Assembly: GCF_018282095.1 (NCBI RefSeq) | Contig: NZ_CP074126.1 | Coordinates: forward strand, 2,614,501 to 2,678,500 | Source: Pseudovibrio brasiliensis | Lineage (GTDB): Bacteria; Pseudomonadota; Alphaproteobacteria; Rhizobiales; Stappiaceae | Direction of reading: 5' to 3' | Length of the DNA: 64,000 nt | Shown here: piece after piece, positions 29,365-38,592 of the stretch | How positions within the stretch are numbered: position 1 is the first letter of the stretch | Layout: each line of letters begins with the position of its first letter | Notes under the pieces: generated by a model | Databases searched by the model: none | Seen by the model: only the letters and a program-made list of their open reading frames with translations | What the model was told of the DNA's origin: nothing | Position numbers and translations under genes: made by a program

Positions 29365-30288
29365 TTAGTTACCAGCAGCAGCAGCAACTTCAGCTGCGAA
29401 ATCTGTTTCTTCTTTTTCAATACCTTCACCAAGGGCAATGCGAACAAAGCCGGTGAGTTTGATTGGAGAACCGATTTCTTTAGCTGCTTCTTCAACGGCC
29501 TTCTCTACAGTCAGATCAGGGTTGATAACGAAAGACTGCTTAACCAGTGTAACTTCTTCATAGAACTTACGCAGGCGACCTTCAACCATCTTTTCGATGA
29601 TGTTTTCAGGCTTACCGGACTCACGAGCCTGTTCCATGTAAACAGTGCGCTCACGCTCAACTGCTTCTGGGTCCAGTTCGTCAGTGTTCAGTGCCATTGG
29701 GTTGGTCGCAGCAACGTGCATTGCGATCTGCTTGCCCAGAGCTGCCAGCTTGTCTGCATCGCCTGCAGATTCAAGAGCAACCAGAACACCGATCTTGCCG
29801 AGGCCTTCGCCAGCAGCGTTGTGCATGTAAGAAGCAACAACACCTTCGGAAACAGACAGGCCAGAAGCACGACGAAGGGTCATGTTTTCACCGATGGTGC
29901 CAACAGCTTCCTTCAGCTCGCCTTCAACGCTCTTGTCAGAACCTGGGTAAGGAGCAGCAGCCAGCTTCTCAACGTCGCCATCAACGGTAAGAGCGGTCGC
30001 AGCAATGTCACGAACCAGTTTCTGGAAGTTGTCGTTACGTGCAACGAAGTCTGTTTCGGAGTTAACCTCAACAACAACAGCTTTGTTGCCATCAGCTGCA
30101 ACTGCAACAAGACCTTCAGCTGCAACACGGCCTGCTTTTTTAGCAGCCTTTGCAAGGCCTTTGGTGCGCAGCCAATCAACTGCAGCTTCCATGTCGCCGC
30201 CTGTTTCTTTCAGGGCAGCTTTACAATCCATCATGCCAGCACCGCTAGTTTCGCGGAGCTCTTTCACCATAGCAGCGGTAATGCTCAT
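29365..30288 (-). CDS. tsf: Elongation factor Ts
   Basis: EF-Ts recycles EF-Tu from the GDP to the GTP form. The 307 residues include the N-terminal UBA-like region with [21 protein letters not shown] and the core [14 protein letters not shown]. The dimerisation part [10 protein letters not shown] is also seen. I chose the ATG at 30288 with GAGGCG upstream; an ATG at 30300 is in frame. It follows rpsB as in nearly all bacteria. Confidence 0.97.
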   Translation of the reverse strand: MSITAAMVKELRETSGAGMMDCKAALKETGGDMEAAVDWLRTKGLAKAAKKAGRVAAEGLVAVAADGNKAVVVEVNSETDFVARNDNFQKLVRDIAATALTVDGDVEKLAAAPYPGSDKSVEGELKEAVGTIGENMTLRRASGLSVSEGVVASYMHNAAGEGLGKIGVLVALESAGDADKLAALGKQIAMHVAATNPMALNTDELDPEAVERERTVYMEQARESGKPENIIEKMVEGRLRKFYEEVTLVKQSFVINPDLTVEKAVEEAAKEIGSPIKLTGFVRIALGEGIEKEETDFAAEVAAAAGN

Positions 30289-30410
30289 CGTACGCCTCAT
30301 GGACGGGAGTGTGTCTAAAAAAATCGGAGGAAACCGACTTCCCTACGGATCTATCCGATTTATCGCATAGCGATTGTGACGGTTCGGCGCATGCGCACAA
30401 ACAATCACAT

Positions 30411-30445
30411 AAAAACTGGAGGGGAAGCGCATAAATGCGCTTCCC
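30411..30445 (-). terminator. Hairpin between rpsB and tsf, probable partial terminator
   Basis: The stem GGGAAGCGCAT (30422-30432) pairs with ATGCGCTTCCC (30435-30445). On the minus strand it follows the rpsB stop, with five T beginning five bases past the stem. It may set the rpsB to tsf transcript ratio. Confidence 0.55.
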
Positions 30446-30456
30446 GAGAGAAAACC

Positions 30457-31254
30457 TTAGCCTTCGCTCTTGTCAGCAGCAGCTTCTTCAGAAGCTTCTT
30501 CAGCAAGTGCAGGCTCTTCAAGGAGTTCTTCAGATTCGCCAAGATCAATACCCATGGAACCGGATGCGCGTGCGATGCCGTCAATAGCAGCGCGAGCGAT
30601 CAGATCTGTGTAAAGAGTAATTGCACGACCAGCATCATCGTTACCCGGAACTGGGTAGGTGATGCCATCTGGATCACAGTTGGAATCCAGGATCGCAGCA
30701 ACTGGAATACCCAGGCGACGGGCTTCCTGAATTGCGTTAGCTTCGCGGTTGGTGTCGATAACAAAGATCAGGTCCGGAATACCGCCCATGTCTTTAATAC
30801 CACCAAGGTTGCGCTCAAGCTTCTGACGCTCACGGTCAAGGAACAGACGCTCTTTTTTGGTCATGCGGTTTGCATCACCACCGTCGAGCAGCTCTTCAAC
30901 CTTACGCAGACGCTGGATAGACTGAGAGATCGTCTTCCAGTTGGTCAGCATGCCGCCGAGCCAACGAGCGTTGACGTAGTACTGAGCAGAGTTGCGAGCA
31001 GCTTCTGCAACAGCTTCCTGAGCCTGGCGCTTGGTACCAACCAAAAGCACGCGACCACCAGCAGCAACAGTGTCAGACACAGCTTTAAGAGCCTGGTGCA
31101 GAAGTGGAACTGTCTGACCAAGATCAAGAATGTGAATGTTGTTGCGAACACCGAAGATGTAGTTGTTCATCTTTGGGTTCCAGCGGTGCTTCTGGTGACC
31201 AAAGTGTACGCCTGCTTCAAGCAGCTGGCGCATGGTAAAATCAGGCAAAGCCAT
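30457..31254 (-). CDS. rpsB: 30S ribosomal protein S2
   Basis: S2 is a late-assembling small-subunit protein needed for S1 binding. The 265 residues begin [21 protein letters not shown], then [11 protein letters not shown] and the conserved [27 protein letters not shown]-terminal acidic tail ([17 protein letters not shown]) makes it longer than the 241-residue E. coli protein; such tails are common in alphaproteobacteria. The ATG at 31254 has AAGGAGAA upstream. A structured leader and a promoter precede it, so rpsB starts the long block that ends at lpxB. Confidence 0.97.
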   Translation of the reverse strand: MALPDFTMRQLLEAGVHFGHQKHRWNPKMNNYIFGVRNNIHILDLGQTVPLLHQALKAVSDTVAAGGRVLLVGTKRQAQEAVAEAARNSAQYYVNARWLGGMLTNWKTISQSIQRLRKVEELLDGGDANRMTKKERLFLDRERQKLERNLGGIKDMGGIPDLIFVIDTNREANAIQEARRLGIPVAAILDSNCDPDGITYPVPGNDDAGRAITLYTDLIARAAIDGIARASGSMGIDLGESEELLEEPALAEEASEEAAADKSEG

Positions 31255-31275
31255 GCCTTTATTCTCCTTAGTTTT

Positions 31276-31324
31276 CCGGTTTAATCCTCCGCAGGGCAGC
31301 ACAACCGTGCAACTCTCTAACCGG
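31276..31324 (-). promoter_or_regulatory. Structured rpsB leader, possible S2 autoregulatory element
   Basis: Within the untranslated leader, AACCGG (31319-31324) can pair with CCGGTT (31276-31281), enclosing a GCAC-AACC-GTGC hairpin at 31299-31310. A further GC-rich hairpin lies nearer the promoter. The closing stem ends about ten bases before the ribosome-binding site. Autoregulation by S2 is known for rpsB in other bacteria; assignment here is inference. Confidence 0.4.
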
Positions 31325-31373
31325 ATGGAGCTCGCCACAAGGACAAACCCCGCCCTGCGTGCGGGATGGGGCG

Positions 31374-31402
31374 CTTATAGAACCCCTTTTCAAGAAGATC
31401 AA
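31374..31402 (-). promoter_or_regulatory. Sigma-70-type promoter of rpsB
   Basis: On the minus strand TTGATC (31397-31402), a 17-base spacer and TATAAG (31374-31379) form a good housekeeping promoter. The -10 is 120 bases upstream of the rpsB start, which leaves room for the structured leader. Confidence 0.7.
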
Positions 31403-31612
31403 GCACTCAAGGTTTAAGATCAACATATAGGCCCGATTTAGTAAATCAGATGCCCACTCACCGCGCTCACGCAACCAGAAAGTTTACCCCTAAAACCAAA
31501 GCAACCTGCCACGAAATCAAACTGTGGGTATGCGCATTACATATTATGCTTTTCGAAAAAATCATGGTTAACAAATCATCAATAAAAAGACTCAATTCGG
31601 ACACATTTCAAT

Positions 31613-32299
31613 ATGGCACTAAAGAAACTCGCCGTAGCAGCACTTATTGCTATGACCCTGGGCGGCTGCGCCAAAACCATCAAGCTTTCTGACGTTGATG
31701 CAAAGACAATCTCCAACTCCGCAGTAAAACCAGTCAAGAACCGGCATGTAAGAGAGAGCCACATTAACACCCATGGCATCCAGCATGGCCTTCTGGGTAT
31801 TGTTGTGACAACCGCCATGAATGCAGCCTCCGGCGCTTATGGCGAGATGGCCTCCATTCCGGCAGCAAAGCACGATCCACAAACCGCCATGCGCGAACGG
31901 TTGACCAAGTATCTGCAGAAAACCCACAAGTTCCAATTTAAAGGCACAATCAAAGGCCCATACAGCAAGCCAACCATCAGCGAGGAACAACGCGCAAAAG
32001 CTCTCACGAAGCTTGCCAGAGAAACCGGCTACTCCGGTTATTACCTGGATGTATCAACGGTCTTCTATCAGTCAATAATGGAAGGCGCAGGCTGGTTCGC
32101 AAATCTCGCCTACCGTTACCGCGGACGCGCGCTTCTGGTTTCAGCAAAAGACGGCAAGATCCTCGCCGCATCTACTTGCAACGTGACTGACACTTCCGAC
32201 TTAACTGATCTGGCAGGCAAAGGACAAAAGAGCGTAGACCGCTTCGCCAGAAACCTTGGTTACGCCTGCGCTGAACAGGTCATCCAGAAAATCTTCTAA
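31613..32299 (+). CDS. Putative lipoprotein of unknown function
   Basis: I do not recognise the family. The 228-residue protein starts with a lipoprotein signal peptide: KK at 4-5, a hydrophobic stretch, and a lipobox LGGC with the lipidated Cys at 19. The residue after Cys is Ala, which favours the outer membrane. The mature part has a short hydrophobic stretch near residues 60-75 (GLLGIVVTTAMNAASGAYG) and a C-terminal domain containing GYYLDVSTVFYQS, RGRALLVSAKDGKILAASTCN and ACAEQVIQKIF. It is monocistronic and diverges from the rpsB unit, with a bidirectional terminator shared with dnaE. The start lacks an obvious ribosome-binding site, so the exact start is less certain than the frame. 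Confidence 0.85.
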   Translation: MALKKLAVAALIAMTLGGCAKTIKLSDVDAKTISNSAVKPVKNRHVRESHINTHGIQHGLLGIVVTTAMNAASGAYGEMASIPAAKHDPQTAMRERLTKYLQKTHKFQFKGTIKGPYSKPTISEEQRAKALTKLARETGYSGYYLDVSTVFYQSIMEGAGWFANLAYRYRGRALLVSAKDGKILAASTCNVTDTSDLTDLAGKGQKSVDRFARNLGYACAEQVIQKIF

Positions 32300-32352
32300 G
32301 ACTGGGCTAAATGGCATGAACACCAATAAACGCAACATGCCCTGAAACAACA

Positions 32353-32388
32353 AACCCCGCTGACCATCTTCAGCGGGGTTCTTTTTTG
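32353..32388. terminator. Bidirectional terminator between the lipoprotein gene and dnaE
   Basis: AACCCCGCTGA (32353-32363) pairs with TCAGCGGGGTT (32370-32380). On the plus strand CTTTTTT follows; on the minus strand TTTGTTGTTT follows. The flanking genes converge here. Confidence 0.88.
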
Positions 32389-32404
32389 CAAATACCAATG
32401 CAGG

Positions 32405-35400
32405 CTAAGACATCTGGACATCCATCACTCCGGGGAGCGTTTTCAGTGCGCCTGAGAGTTGAGGTGAGAGCTGATAGTTGCCCGGTAGTTTGACCTCCAC
32501 CTCACGCTGACCATCATCCAGCAGCACGACACAGCTTACTTCACCATCTCCACCGCGGCGCAACTGACGCTGCAGGCTCGCAATCGGCTCATCAGAGCCA
32601 AGGAAGATGCGAAGGGTTCGATGCACCCTACCCGCCACCTTCTCAAGCGGTTCCACTTGCGAGATGCGAACACTGACTTCTTCGTCCCGCATATCCGCTT
32701 GCACCAACAGCACGACAGAAGCCCCTGGCTCCAGCAGATCACGGCACTGGTTCAGCGTTTCGGAGAACATGACCGCTTCATACTGTCCGGTCGGGTCCGA
32801 GATGCGCACAATGCCCATCTGGTTACCGGTGCGCGTCTTGCGCTCCTGCTTGGCTGTAACCGTACCAGCCAGACGCCCGGCAGAAGAACCCGCCTTCACA
32901 GAGCGCTCAAAGTCCTTCCATAGCTGCACTCGCAGCTTGGTGAAGAGCTCGCGGTATTCATCAAGCGGGTGCGCGGAGATATAAAAACCAACCGCAGCAT
33001 GCTCTTTCTGTAAGCGCTCCGACGGCAACCATGGATCGGTCGGATTAAGGATCAACGGCTCCGGCGCATTATCACCGCCAAAGAAGTCGTTCTGTCCGGA
33101 GTTTTTATTCTCTTCCGTACGCTGCGCCATACCGATGATGCGATCCAGACCATCCAGCAACTGGGCGCGGTTTGGATTGAGCTCATCAAAGGCTCCAGCA
33201 GAGATCAGGTTCTCAATGGTGCGCTTGTTCAGAACCTTCGGGCTAATGCGGGTCGCAAAGTCTGCCAGATCCTTGAATGGCTCGTCACCGCGCACCTCTA
33301 CAATATGCTCAACAGCCTGCTCGCCCACGCCCTTGATCGCGCCCATGGCGTAAACGATCTTGCCGTCTTGCACATCAAAATGCACACCGGATTTGTTGAC
33401 GTTCGGCGGCACCACCTCGATGCCCATACGCATCGCTTCCTGACGGAAGTCGCTCAGCTTATCCGTGTTACCAAGATCGAGCGTCATGATACCGGCGAGG
33501 AACTCCACCGGATAGTTCGCTTTAAGCCAGGCCGTCTGATAAGCCACCAGGGCATACGCAGCCGCGTGTGATTTGTTGAAGCCGTAGTTCGCGAACTTGG
33601 CCACCAGGTCGTAAATCATACCGGCCTGGTCTTTATCCACCTTTTGCTCAACAGCCCCCTCAACGAAGCGGGCACGCTGGATCTCCATTTCAGAGGCAAT
33701 CTTCTTACCCATCGCACGGCGCAGCAAATCCGCTTCACCAAGAGAGTAACCAGAAAGCACCTGCGCGATCTGCATCACCTGCTCCTGATAAACGATAATA
33801 CCATTCGTCTCAGTCAGGATCGGCTCAAGCAACGGGTGAAGGTAATCAGGCTCCTGCTCGCCGTGCTTAACAGCGTTGTAGATTGGAATATTGTCCATTG
33901 GGCCTGGGCGATACAGAGCCACCAAAGCAATAACGTCTTCAAAACGATCAGGTCGCATACCCGCAATCGCGCGGCGCATGCCCTGACTTTCCAGCTGGAA
34001 CACACCAACGGTCTCACCTGCTGCAAGAAGCTTATAGGTTACCGGATCGTCGATTGGGATCTCTTCGATATTAACGTCAATGCCACGCTTCTTGATGTGC
34101 GCAACCGCTGTATCAATCACCGTGAGCGTCTTAAGGCCAAGAAAGTCAAACTTCACCAGACCGGCAGCTTCCACCCACTTCATATTGAACTGGGCAACCG
34201 GCATGTCAGAGCGCGGGTCTCGGTAGAGCGGCACCAGCTGTTCCAGTGGACGGTCACCAATCACCACGCCTGCCGCGTGAGTGGAGGCGTGACGATAAAG
34301 ACCTTCCAGCTTCATCGCCATTTTCAAAAGGCGATCAACAACCTCTTCCTGTTTGGCAGCTTCACGAAGCCGTGGCTCCTGCTCCAGCGCCTCAGGCAGG
34401 GTGCAAGGGTTCGCCGGGTTACCAGGCACCAGCTTACTTAAGCGGTCCACCTGACCATATGGCATCTGTAGAACACGGCCCACATCGCGCAGCACCGCTT
34501 TGGCCTGCAGCGTTCCGTAGGTAATGATCTGCGCCACCTGCTCGCGGCCATACTTGCGCTGCACATACCGGATCACTTCTTCTCGCCGGTTCTGGCAGAA
34601 GTCGATATCAAAGTCCGGCATGGACACACGTTCCGGGTTCAGGAAGCGCTCGAACAGCAGCGAGAACCGCATAGGGTCAAGGTCAGTAATGGTCAGCGAC
34701 CACGCAACCAGCGAGCCCGCACCAGAACCACGCCCCGGCCCCACCGGAATATCTTCGTTCTTCGCCCACTTGATAAAGTCCGCAACGATCAGGAAGTAGC
34801 CAGGGAACTTCATGCGGATAATAATGCCCAGCTCGTAGTCCAGACGCTCCCAGTAATCTTTCTCTTCAAGATCCGGCGCCAGACCATGCATATCAAGACG
34901 CGCCTGCAGGCCCTCTTTCGCCTGACGGGTCAGCTCTTCCGCCTCTGCCCGTTCTGCTTCTTCAGCATCAGCATCTGCCCCGGCGAAGCGCGGCAGGATC
35001 GGCGCGCGTTTCAACGGTCGATAATGACAGCGCTGTGCAATCACAACAGAGTTCTCAAGCGCCTCCGGCAGATCGGAGAACAGCTCCATCATCTGCTCGC
35101 GGGTCTTGAAGCAATGCTCTGGCGTCAGCTGTCGTCGATCAGTCTCAACAAGAACACGACCTTCAGAGATCGCAATCAGAGCATCATGCGCTTCATAATC
35201 ATCCGGGTTCGGAAAGAACGCCTCATTGGTCGCGACAATCGGAATGTTCAGATCATAGGCAAGGTTCAGGAGCTCAGGCTCAACATCTTCCTCACCTTTC
35301 ATATTGTGGCGTTGCAGCTCCACATAGAGGCGATCCCCAAACGTGCTCTGCAACAACTCCAGACGGGACTTGGCAAGGTCAACATGCCCTTCTCGAAGCT

Positions 35401-35839
35401 GAGAGTTGATCGGCCCCTCACTCGCACCCGTCAGAACAATCACGCCACCAGATTTATCCAGCACGCGCGAAATGGGAACATTCGCCTTAAATCCGGGCTC
35501 CGTATCAAGGAACGCACGAGACACCAGATCCATCAGGTTCTCGTAGCCCTCCTCGTTTGCTGCCAGCAAAACCAGATCACTTACCGCCTCATCCCCTGCG
35601 GCATCCGGCTGATCTTCGAAGTTGACAGAAACCTGACACCCGATGATCGGCTGCATCCCAGAGCCAAAGGCTTTTTCAGAAAACTCCAGCGCACCAAAAA
35701 GGTTGCCACTGTCCGTGATCGCCAGTGCTGGCTGTTCATCCTTGGAAGCAAGATTAATCAGCTTGCCAATAGGCAATGCCCCTTCAAGCAGAGAGTAAGC
35801 TGAGTGAACACGGAGATGGACGAATCCTGGAGATGACAT
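32405..35839 (-). CDS. dnaE: DNA polymerase III alpha subunit
   Basis: DnaE is the replicative polymerase subunit. The 1144 residues carry an N-terminal PHP domain (VHLRVHSAYSLLEGALPIGKL). The polymerase core has catalytic acidic residues in SMPDFDIDFCQNRRE near residue 405. VGPGRGSGAGSLVAW, the finger region with YQEQVMQIAQVLSGYSLGEAD, helix-hairpin-helix and OB-fold parts follow, and then a C-terminal domain. This is the housekeeping DnaE1 type rather than the damage-tolerance DnaE2/ImuC, judged by length and the full C-terminal region. I chose the ATG at 35839; an in-frame start at 35860 would add seven residues. A small LexA-boxed ORF lies upstream and could share its transcript. Confidence 0.97.
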   Translation of the reverse strand: MSSPGFVHLRVHSAYSLLEGALPIGKLINLASKDEQPALAITDSGNLFGALEFSEKAFGSGMQPIIGCQVSVNFEDQPDAAGDEAVSDLVLLAANEEGYENLMDLVSRAFLDTEPGFKANVPISRVLDKSGGVIVLTGASEGPINSQLREGHVDLAKSRLELLQSTFGDRLYVELQRHNMKGEEDVEPELLNLAYDLNIPIVATNEAFFPNPDDYEAHDALIAISEGRVLVETDRRQLTPEHCFKTREQMMELFSDLPEALENSVVIAQRCHYRPLKRAPILPRFAGADADAEEAERAEAEELTRQAKEGLQARLDMHGLAPDLEEKDYWERLDYELGIIIRMKFPGYFLIVADFIKWAKNEDIPVGPGRGSGAGSLVAWSLTITDLDPMRFSLLFERFLNPERVSMPDFDIDFCQNRREEVIRYVQRKYGREQVAQIITYGTLQAKAVLRDVGRVLQMPYGQVDRLSKLVPGNPANPCTLPEALEQEPRLREAAKQEEVVDRLLKMAMKLEGLYRHASTHAAGVVIGDRPLEQLVPLYRDPRSDMPVAQFNMKWVEAAGLVKFDFLGLKTLTVIDTAVAHIKKRGIDVNIEEIPIDDPVTYKLLAAGETVGVFQLESQGMRRAIAGMRPDRFEDVIALVALYRPGPMDNIPIYNAVKHGEQEPDYLHPLLEPILTETNGIIVYQEQVMQIAQVLSGYSLGEADLLRRAMGKKIASEMEIQRARFVEGAVEQKVDKDQAGMIYDLVAKFANYGFNKSHAAAYALVAYQTAWLKANYPVEFLAGIMTLDLGNTDKLSDFRQEAMRMGIEVVPPNVNKSGVHFDVQDGKIVYAMGAIKGVGEQAVEHIVEVRGDEPFKDLADFATRISPKVLNKRTIENLISAGAFDELNPNRAQLLDGLDRIIGMAQRTEENKNSGQNDFFGGDNAPEPLILNPTDPWLPSERLQKEHAAVGFYISAHPLDEYRELFTKLRVQLWKDFERSVKAGSSAGRLAGTVTAKQERKTRTGNQMGIVRISDPTGQYEAVMFSETLNQCRDLLEPGASVVLLVQADMRDEEVSVRISQVEPLEKVAGRVHRTLRIFLGSDEPIASLQRQLRRGGDGEVSCVVLLDDGQREVEVKLPGNYQLSPQLSGALKTLPGVMDVQMS

Positions 35840-35971
35840 CTTGAGCCTTTTGGTTCGCAAGGTGTGCGCGACAGTAGCACCTCATTTGGAGGACCCAAAA
35901 GCAAAATGCAATTCCTTGGCAAATCGCACCACCGGTTATCCCGAGTTTCCCAACGCCTACTCCCAAGGAAC

Positions 35972-36073
35972 TTACGGGAGCATCTGCGTCAGAGCATCAC
36001 CCCACATCAGGCAGCTGCTTGCAAAAAGAACAATAGAACCGAATGCTGCTGTTTCACGAAGTACAAATGACAT
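35972..36073 (-). CDS. Small hydrophobic peptide (33 residues) behind a LexA box
   Basis: This ORF encodes a 33-residue peptide beginning MSFVLRETAAFG. A hydrophobic stretch of about 14 residues (SIVLFASSCLM near 13-23) could span or insert into the inner membrane. It has the ribosome-binding site AAGGGTG six bases before the ATG. A perfect GTTC-N7-GTTC site lies 41 bases upstream. Small SOS-induced membrane peptides are known, for example SidA of Caulobacter, a 29-residue division inhibitor, and TisB of E. coli. I claim an analogous architecture, not homology. The gene ends 132 bases before dnaE on the same strand. Because it is so short, coding is likely but unproven. Confidence 0.6.
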   Translation of the reverse strand: MSFVLRETAAFGSIVLFASSCLMWGDALTQMLP

Positions 36074-36113
36074 AACAAACACCCTTAGTTTGAACTCTGT
36101 TTGTATCCGATAT

Positions 36114-36128
36114 GTTCTATCAATGTTC
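36114..36128. promoter_or_regulatory. LexA box upstream of the small ORF and dnaE
   Basis: The sequence is GTTC-TATCAAT-GTTC, a perfect match to the alphaproteobacterial LexA operator and the same class as the box before lexA. It lies 41 bases upstream of the 33-residue ORF and 275 bases upstream of dnaE. Confidence 0.75.
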
Positions 36129-36129
36129 T

Positions 36130-36347
36130 CATTTACACAACCCCTAATTCGGCTGGGTCAAACTCATAGTTAATGAGTGGTATACGCATATGCCCTGCAA
36201 AAACAGTGCACGCCAATTCCCTCATCAACTCAATGAGTTGAGGACTGGATCAAAGTTAATACTGGAAGAAAAAATACTCAATCACACGCTCTAAAAAGGA
36301 ACTCGAGCCACAAGAACAGGGGCATCAAAACGAGAACAGAGCCTTGA
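36130..36347. other. Non-coding stretch between the LexA box and the lolD terminator
   Basis: I see no convincing gene here. It contains two small inverted repeats with related half-sites: ACTCAT-N5-ATGAGT at 36162-36178 and CAACTC-N3-GAGTTG at 36226-36240. Their role is unknown. Confidence 0.5.
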
Positions 36348-36349
36348 AA

Positions 36350-36382
36350 CGCAAAATGCCAGCGACCGTATCGCTGGCATTT
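36350..36382 (-). terminator. Rho-independent terminator of lolC-lolD
   Basis: A 12-bp perfect stem (36354-36365 with 36371-36382, arm AAATGCCAGCGA) has a 5-base loop. On the minus strand the stem ends in TTT and runs on as TGCGTT, about 30 bases past the lolD stop. Confidence 0.8.
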
Positions 36383-36413
36383 GATTCTTACTCAGACTTT
36401 CACAGAAAGCGCC

Positions 36414-37148
36414 CTAAGGCAGCTCCACCACTTTACCGTCGCGAAGCGTAATCCGGCGGTCCATCTGCTTGGCCAGTTCCAGATTGTGCGTCGCCAACAG
36501 CGCCGCCACACCGGACGCACGCACCAAAGCAGTCAGGGCCTCAAACACATACTGAGAGGTGTTCGGATCAAGGTTTCCAGTTGGCTCATCTGCCAGCAGC
36601 ACACGCGGTGCATTGGCAACCGCACGGGCAATGGCAACACGCTGCTGTTCACCACCGGAAAGCTCTGCCGGGCGATGACTCTCACGCTCAGCCAGGCGCA
36701 TATAGGAAAGCAACTGACGTGCCCGCTCTTCCGCATCCTTGCGCTTCAGGCCGCAAATCATTTGCGGCAAAGCGATGTTCTCCAGCGCGGTGAACTCAGG
36801 CAGCAACTGGTGGAACTGGTAGACGAACCCCACCTCAGTGCGGCGAATAGCAGTGCGCGCGTCATCATTGAGCTTGGAGCACTCACGCCCACCAATCATC
36901 ACCTCACCACTCTGCGGCTTCTCCAGCAACCCAGCAAGGTGCATCAGCGTAGATTTACCGGCACCAGACGGCGCCACCAGCGCAACCATCTCCCCCTCAT
37001 AGAGGTTGAGATCCGCGCCCTTCAAAATCTCCAGCTTGCTCTTGCCTTCATCATAGCTGCGAACCACATTTTGCAGGCTGAGCACAGGAACACGCTCTTC
37101 GCCTTCAAGCGAAACACCAGCAACTGGTTTTGTTGGTTTGTTCATCAT
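36414..37148 (-). CDS. lolD: Lipoprotein-releasing ABC transporter ATPase LolD
   Basis: LolD is the ATPase of the LolCDE-type complex that extracts outer-membrane lipoproteins from the inner membrane. The 244 residues have Walker A ([13 protein letters not shown]) and the LolD-typical Q-loop [22 protein letters not shown]. The ABC signature [14 protein letters not shown] and Walker [14 protein letters not shown] follow, then the H-loop His in [10 protein letters not shown]. It overlaps lolC by four bases, so the subunits are co-translated. Confidence 0.97.
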   Translation of the reverse strand: MMNKPTKPVAGVSLEGEERVPVLSLQNVVRSYDEGKSKLEILKGADLNLYEGEMVALVAPSGAGKSTLMHLAGLLEKPQSGEVMIGGRECSKLNDDARTAIRRTEVGFVYQFHQLLPEFTALENIALPQMICGLKRKDAEERARQLLSYMRLAERESHRPAELSGGEQQRVAIARAVANAPRVLLADEPTGNLDPNTSQYVFEALTALVRASGVAALLATHNLELAKQMDRRITLRDGKVVELP

Positions 37149-38431
37149 TCGTAGCGCAAAGCCTCAACAGGATCGAGCCGGGCTGCGCGCCAGGCAGGGT
37201 AAATCGTAGCAAGCAAGCTCAACACCAGAGCCATAATCACAACACTGGCGGTCTCGCCTGGATCCATCTCAGCCGGAAGCTTGGAGAGGAAGTAAAGCTC
37301 AGGTGAGAACAGCTCCGTCGCAGTCAGCCAGGAAATCGCCTGACGAATGCTCTCAATATTCCAGCACACCACCGTGCCCAGAATGAAGCCAGCAAACGTG
37401 CCGATAGTACCAATGCTTGCGCCGGTGATGATAAAGATCCGCATCACGGCACCGCGGGTCGCTCCCATGGTGCGCAGCACTGCAATGTCACGGCCCTTGT
37501 CTTTCACCAGCATGGTCATGCCGGAAATAATGTTAAGAGCCGCTACAAGCACAATCAGCGTAAGGATCAGGAACATCACGTTGCGCTCAACCTCAAGCGC
37601 AGAGAAGAACGTCATATTGCGCTGGCGCCAGTCTGAAACGAACACTGGCCGCCCCGCTTCCTCTTCAATCATCGGACGCAGCGGCCCAACAGCATCCGGG
37701 TCATCTGCATAGACCTCAATGCCGGTCGCCAGACCTTCCTTGTTGAAGTAAAGCTGCGCTTCATTGAACGGCATAAACGCGATGGTACCGTCATACTCGC
37801 TCATGCCAATCTGGAAGATTGCAGAAACAGGATATCCCTTCACACGCGGGGTCATCCCCATCGGGGTGATACTGCCACGCGGGGTAATCACACGAACCGT
37901 ATCCCCAACCGTCACACCAAGCTGGCGCGCAAGGCGCGAACCAATCGCAATGCCCTCACCCTCATCAAAGCCATCCAGCGTGCCAAGCAAAACATTGCCG
38001 GAAACAAGGTCCAGCTTATCAAGATCTGACTTGTGAACACCACGGAACAAGGCGCCAAGGTCAGCGCTTGGGCCGGAAATCATCGCCTGCCCTTCAACAA
38101 ACGGCATGGCAAAATCCACACCGTCGATGCCAGCCAGTTTGACGGAGGTTTCCTGATAATCATTGAGCGGGCTATCAATCGGCTGAACCAGCACGTGCCC
38201 ATTAATGCCAAGAATTTTGGTCAGGAGCTCTGTGCGGAACCCATTCATCACCGCCATAACGATGATCAGGGTTGCAACGCCCAAAGTGATACCCAAAAAG
38301 GAAAGACCGGCAATAATAGAAATGAAAGTTTCTTTGCGTCTGGAGCGCAGATAACGCCCTGCCAGCATCCACTCAAAGGGTGCAAACCACCGGTTCTTTC
38401 CGGGATGAGCCGCCTGAATCTCTGCCGTCAT
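37145..38431 (-). CDS. lolC: Lipoprotein-releasing ABC transporter permease LolC/E
   Basis: This is the membrane subunit partner of LolD. The 428 residues have the MacB/FtsX-type layout. A first membrane segment (about residues 40-62, [20 protein letters not shown]) is followed by a large periplasmic domain and then three membrane segments within the FtsX domain. The protein ends in [15 protein letters not shown], the standard permease C-terminus. Only one permease gene is present, so the complex is probably a LolC/E homodimer (LolF type), as in other alphaproteobacteria. It lies downstream of proS. Confidence 0.94.
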   Translation of the reverse strand: MTAEIQAAHPGKNRWFAPFEWMLAGRYLRSRRKETFISIIAGLSFLGITLGVATLIIVMAVMNGFRTELLTKILGINGHVLVQPIDSPLNDYQETSVKLAGIDGVDFAMPFVEGQAMISGPSADLGALFRGVHKSDLDKLDLVSGNVLLGTLDGFDEGEGIAIGSRLARQLGVTVGDTVRVITPRGSITPMGMTPRVKGYPVSAIFQIGMSEYDGTIAFMPFNEAQLYFNKEGLATGIEVYADDPDAVGPLRPMIEEEAGRPVFVSDWRQRNMTFFSALEVERNVMFLILTLIVLVAALNIISGMTMLVKDKGRDIAVLRTMGATRGAVMRIFIITGASIGTIGTFAGFILGTVVCWNIESIRQAISWLTATELFSPELYFLSKLPAEMDPGETASVVIMALVLSLLATIYPAWRAARLDPVEALRYE

Positions 38432-38592
38432 ACTAGACTATTCTCCGTTTCCGCCTGTTCAACTACTCCGTGGAATATAGGGAGCATGAAGAGCAAGTGC
38501 CATAAGCTCTGGCAAAAAGGCCCGGCAGCAGAAAGACCGCCGGCACCTAGCATACCATTGAAGCTACTGAGTTACCCCAAGCTTCGCTGATA

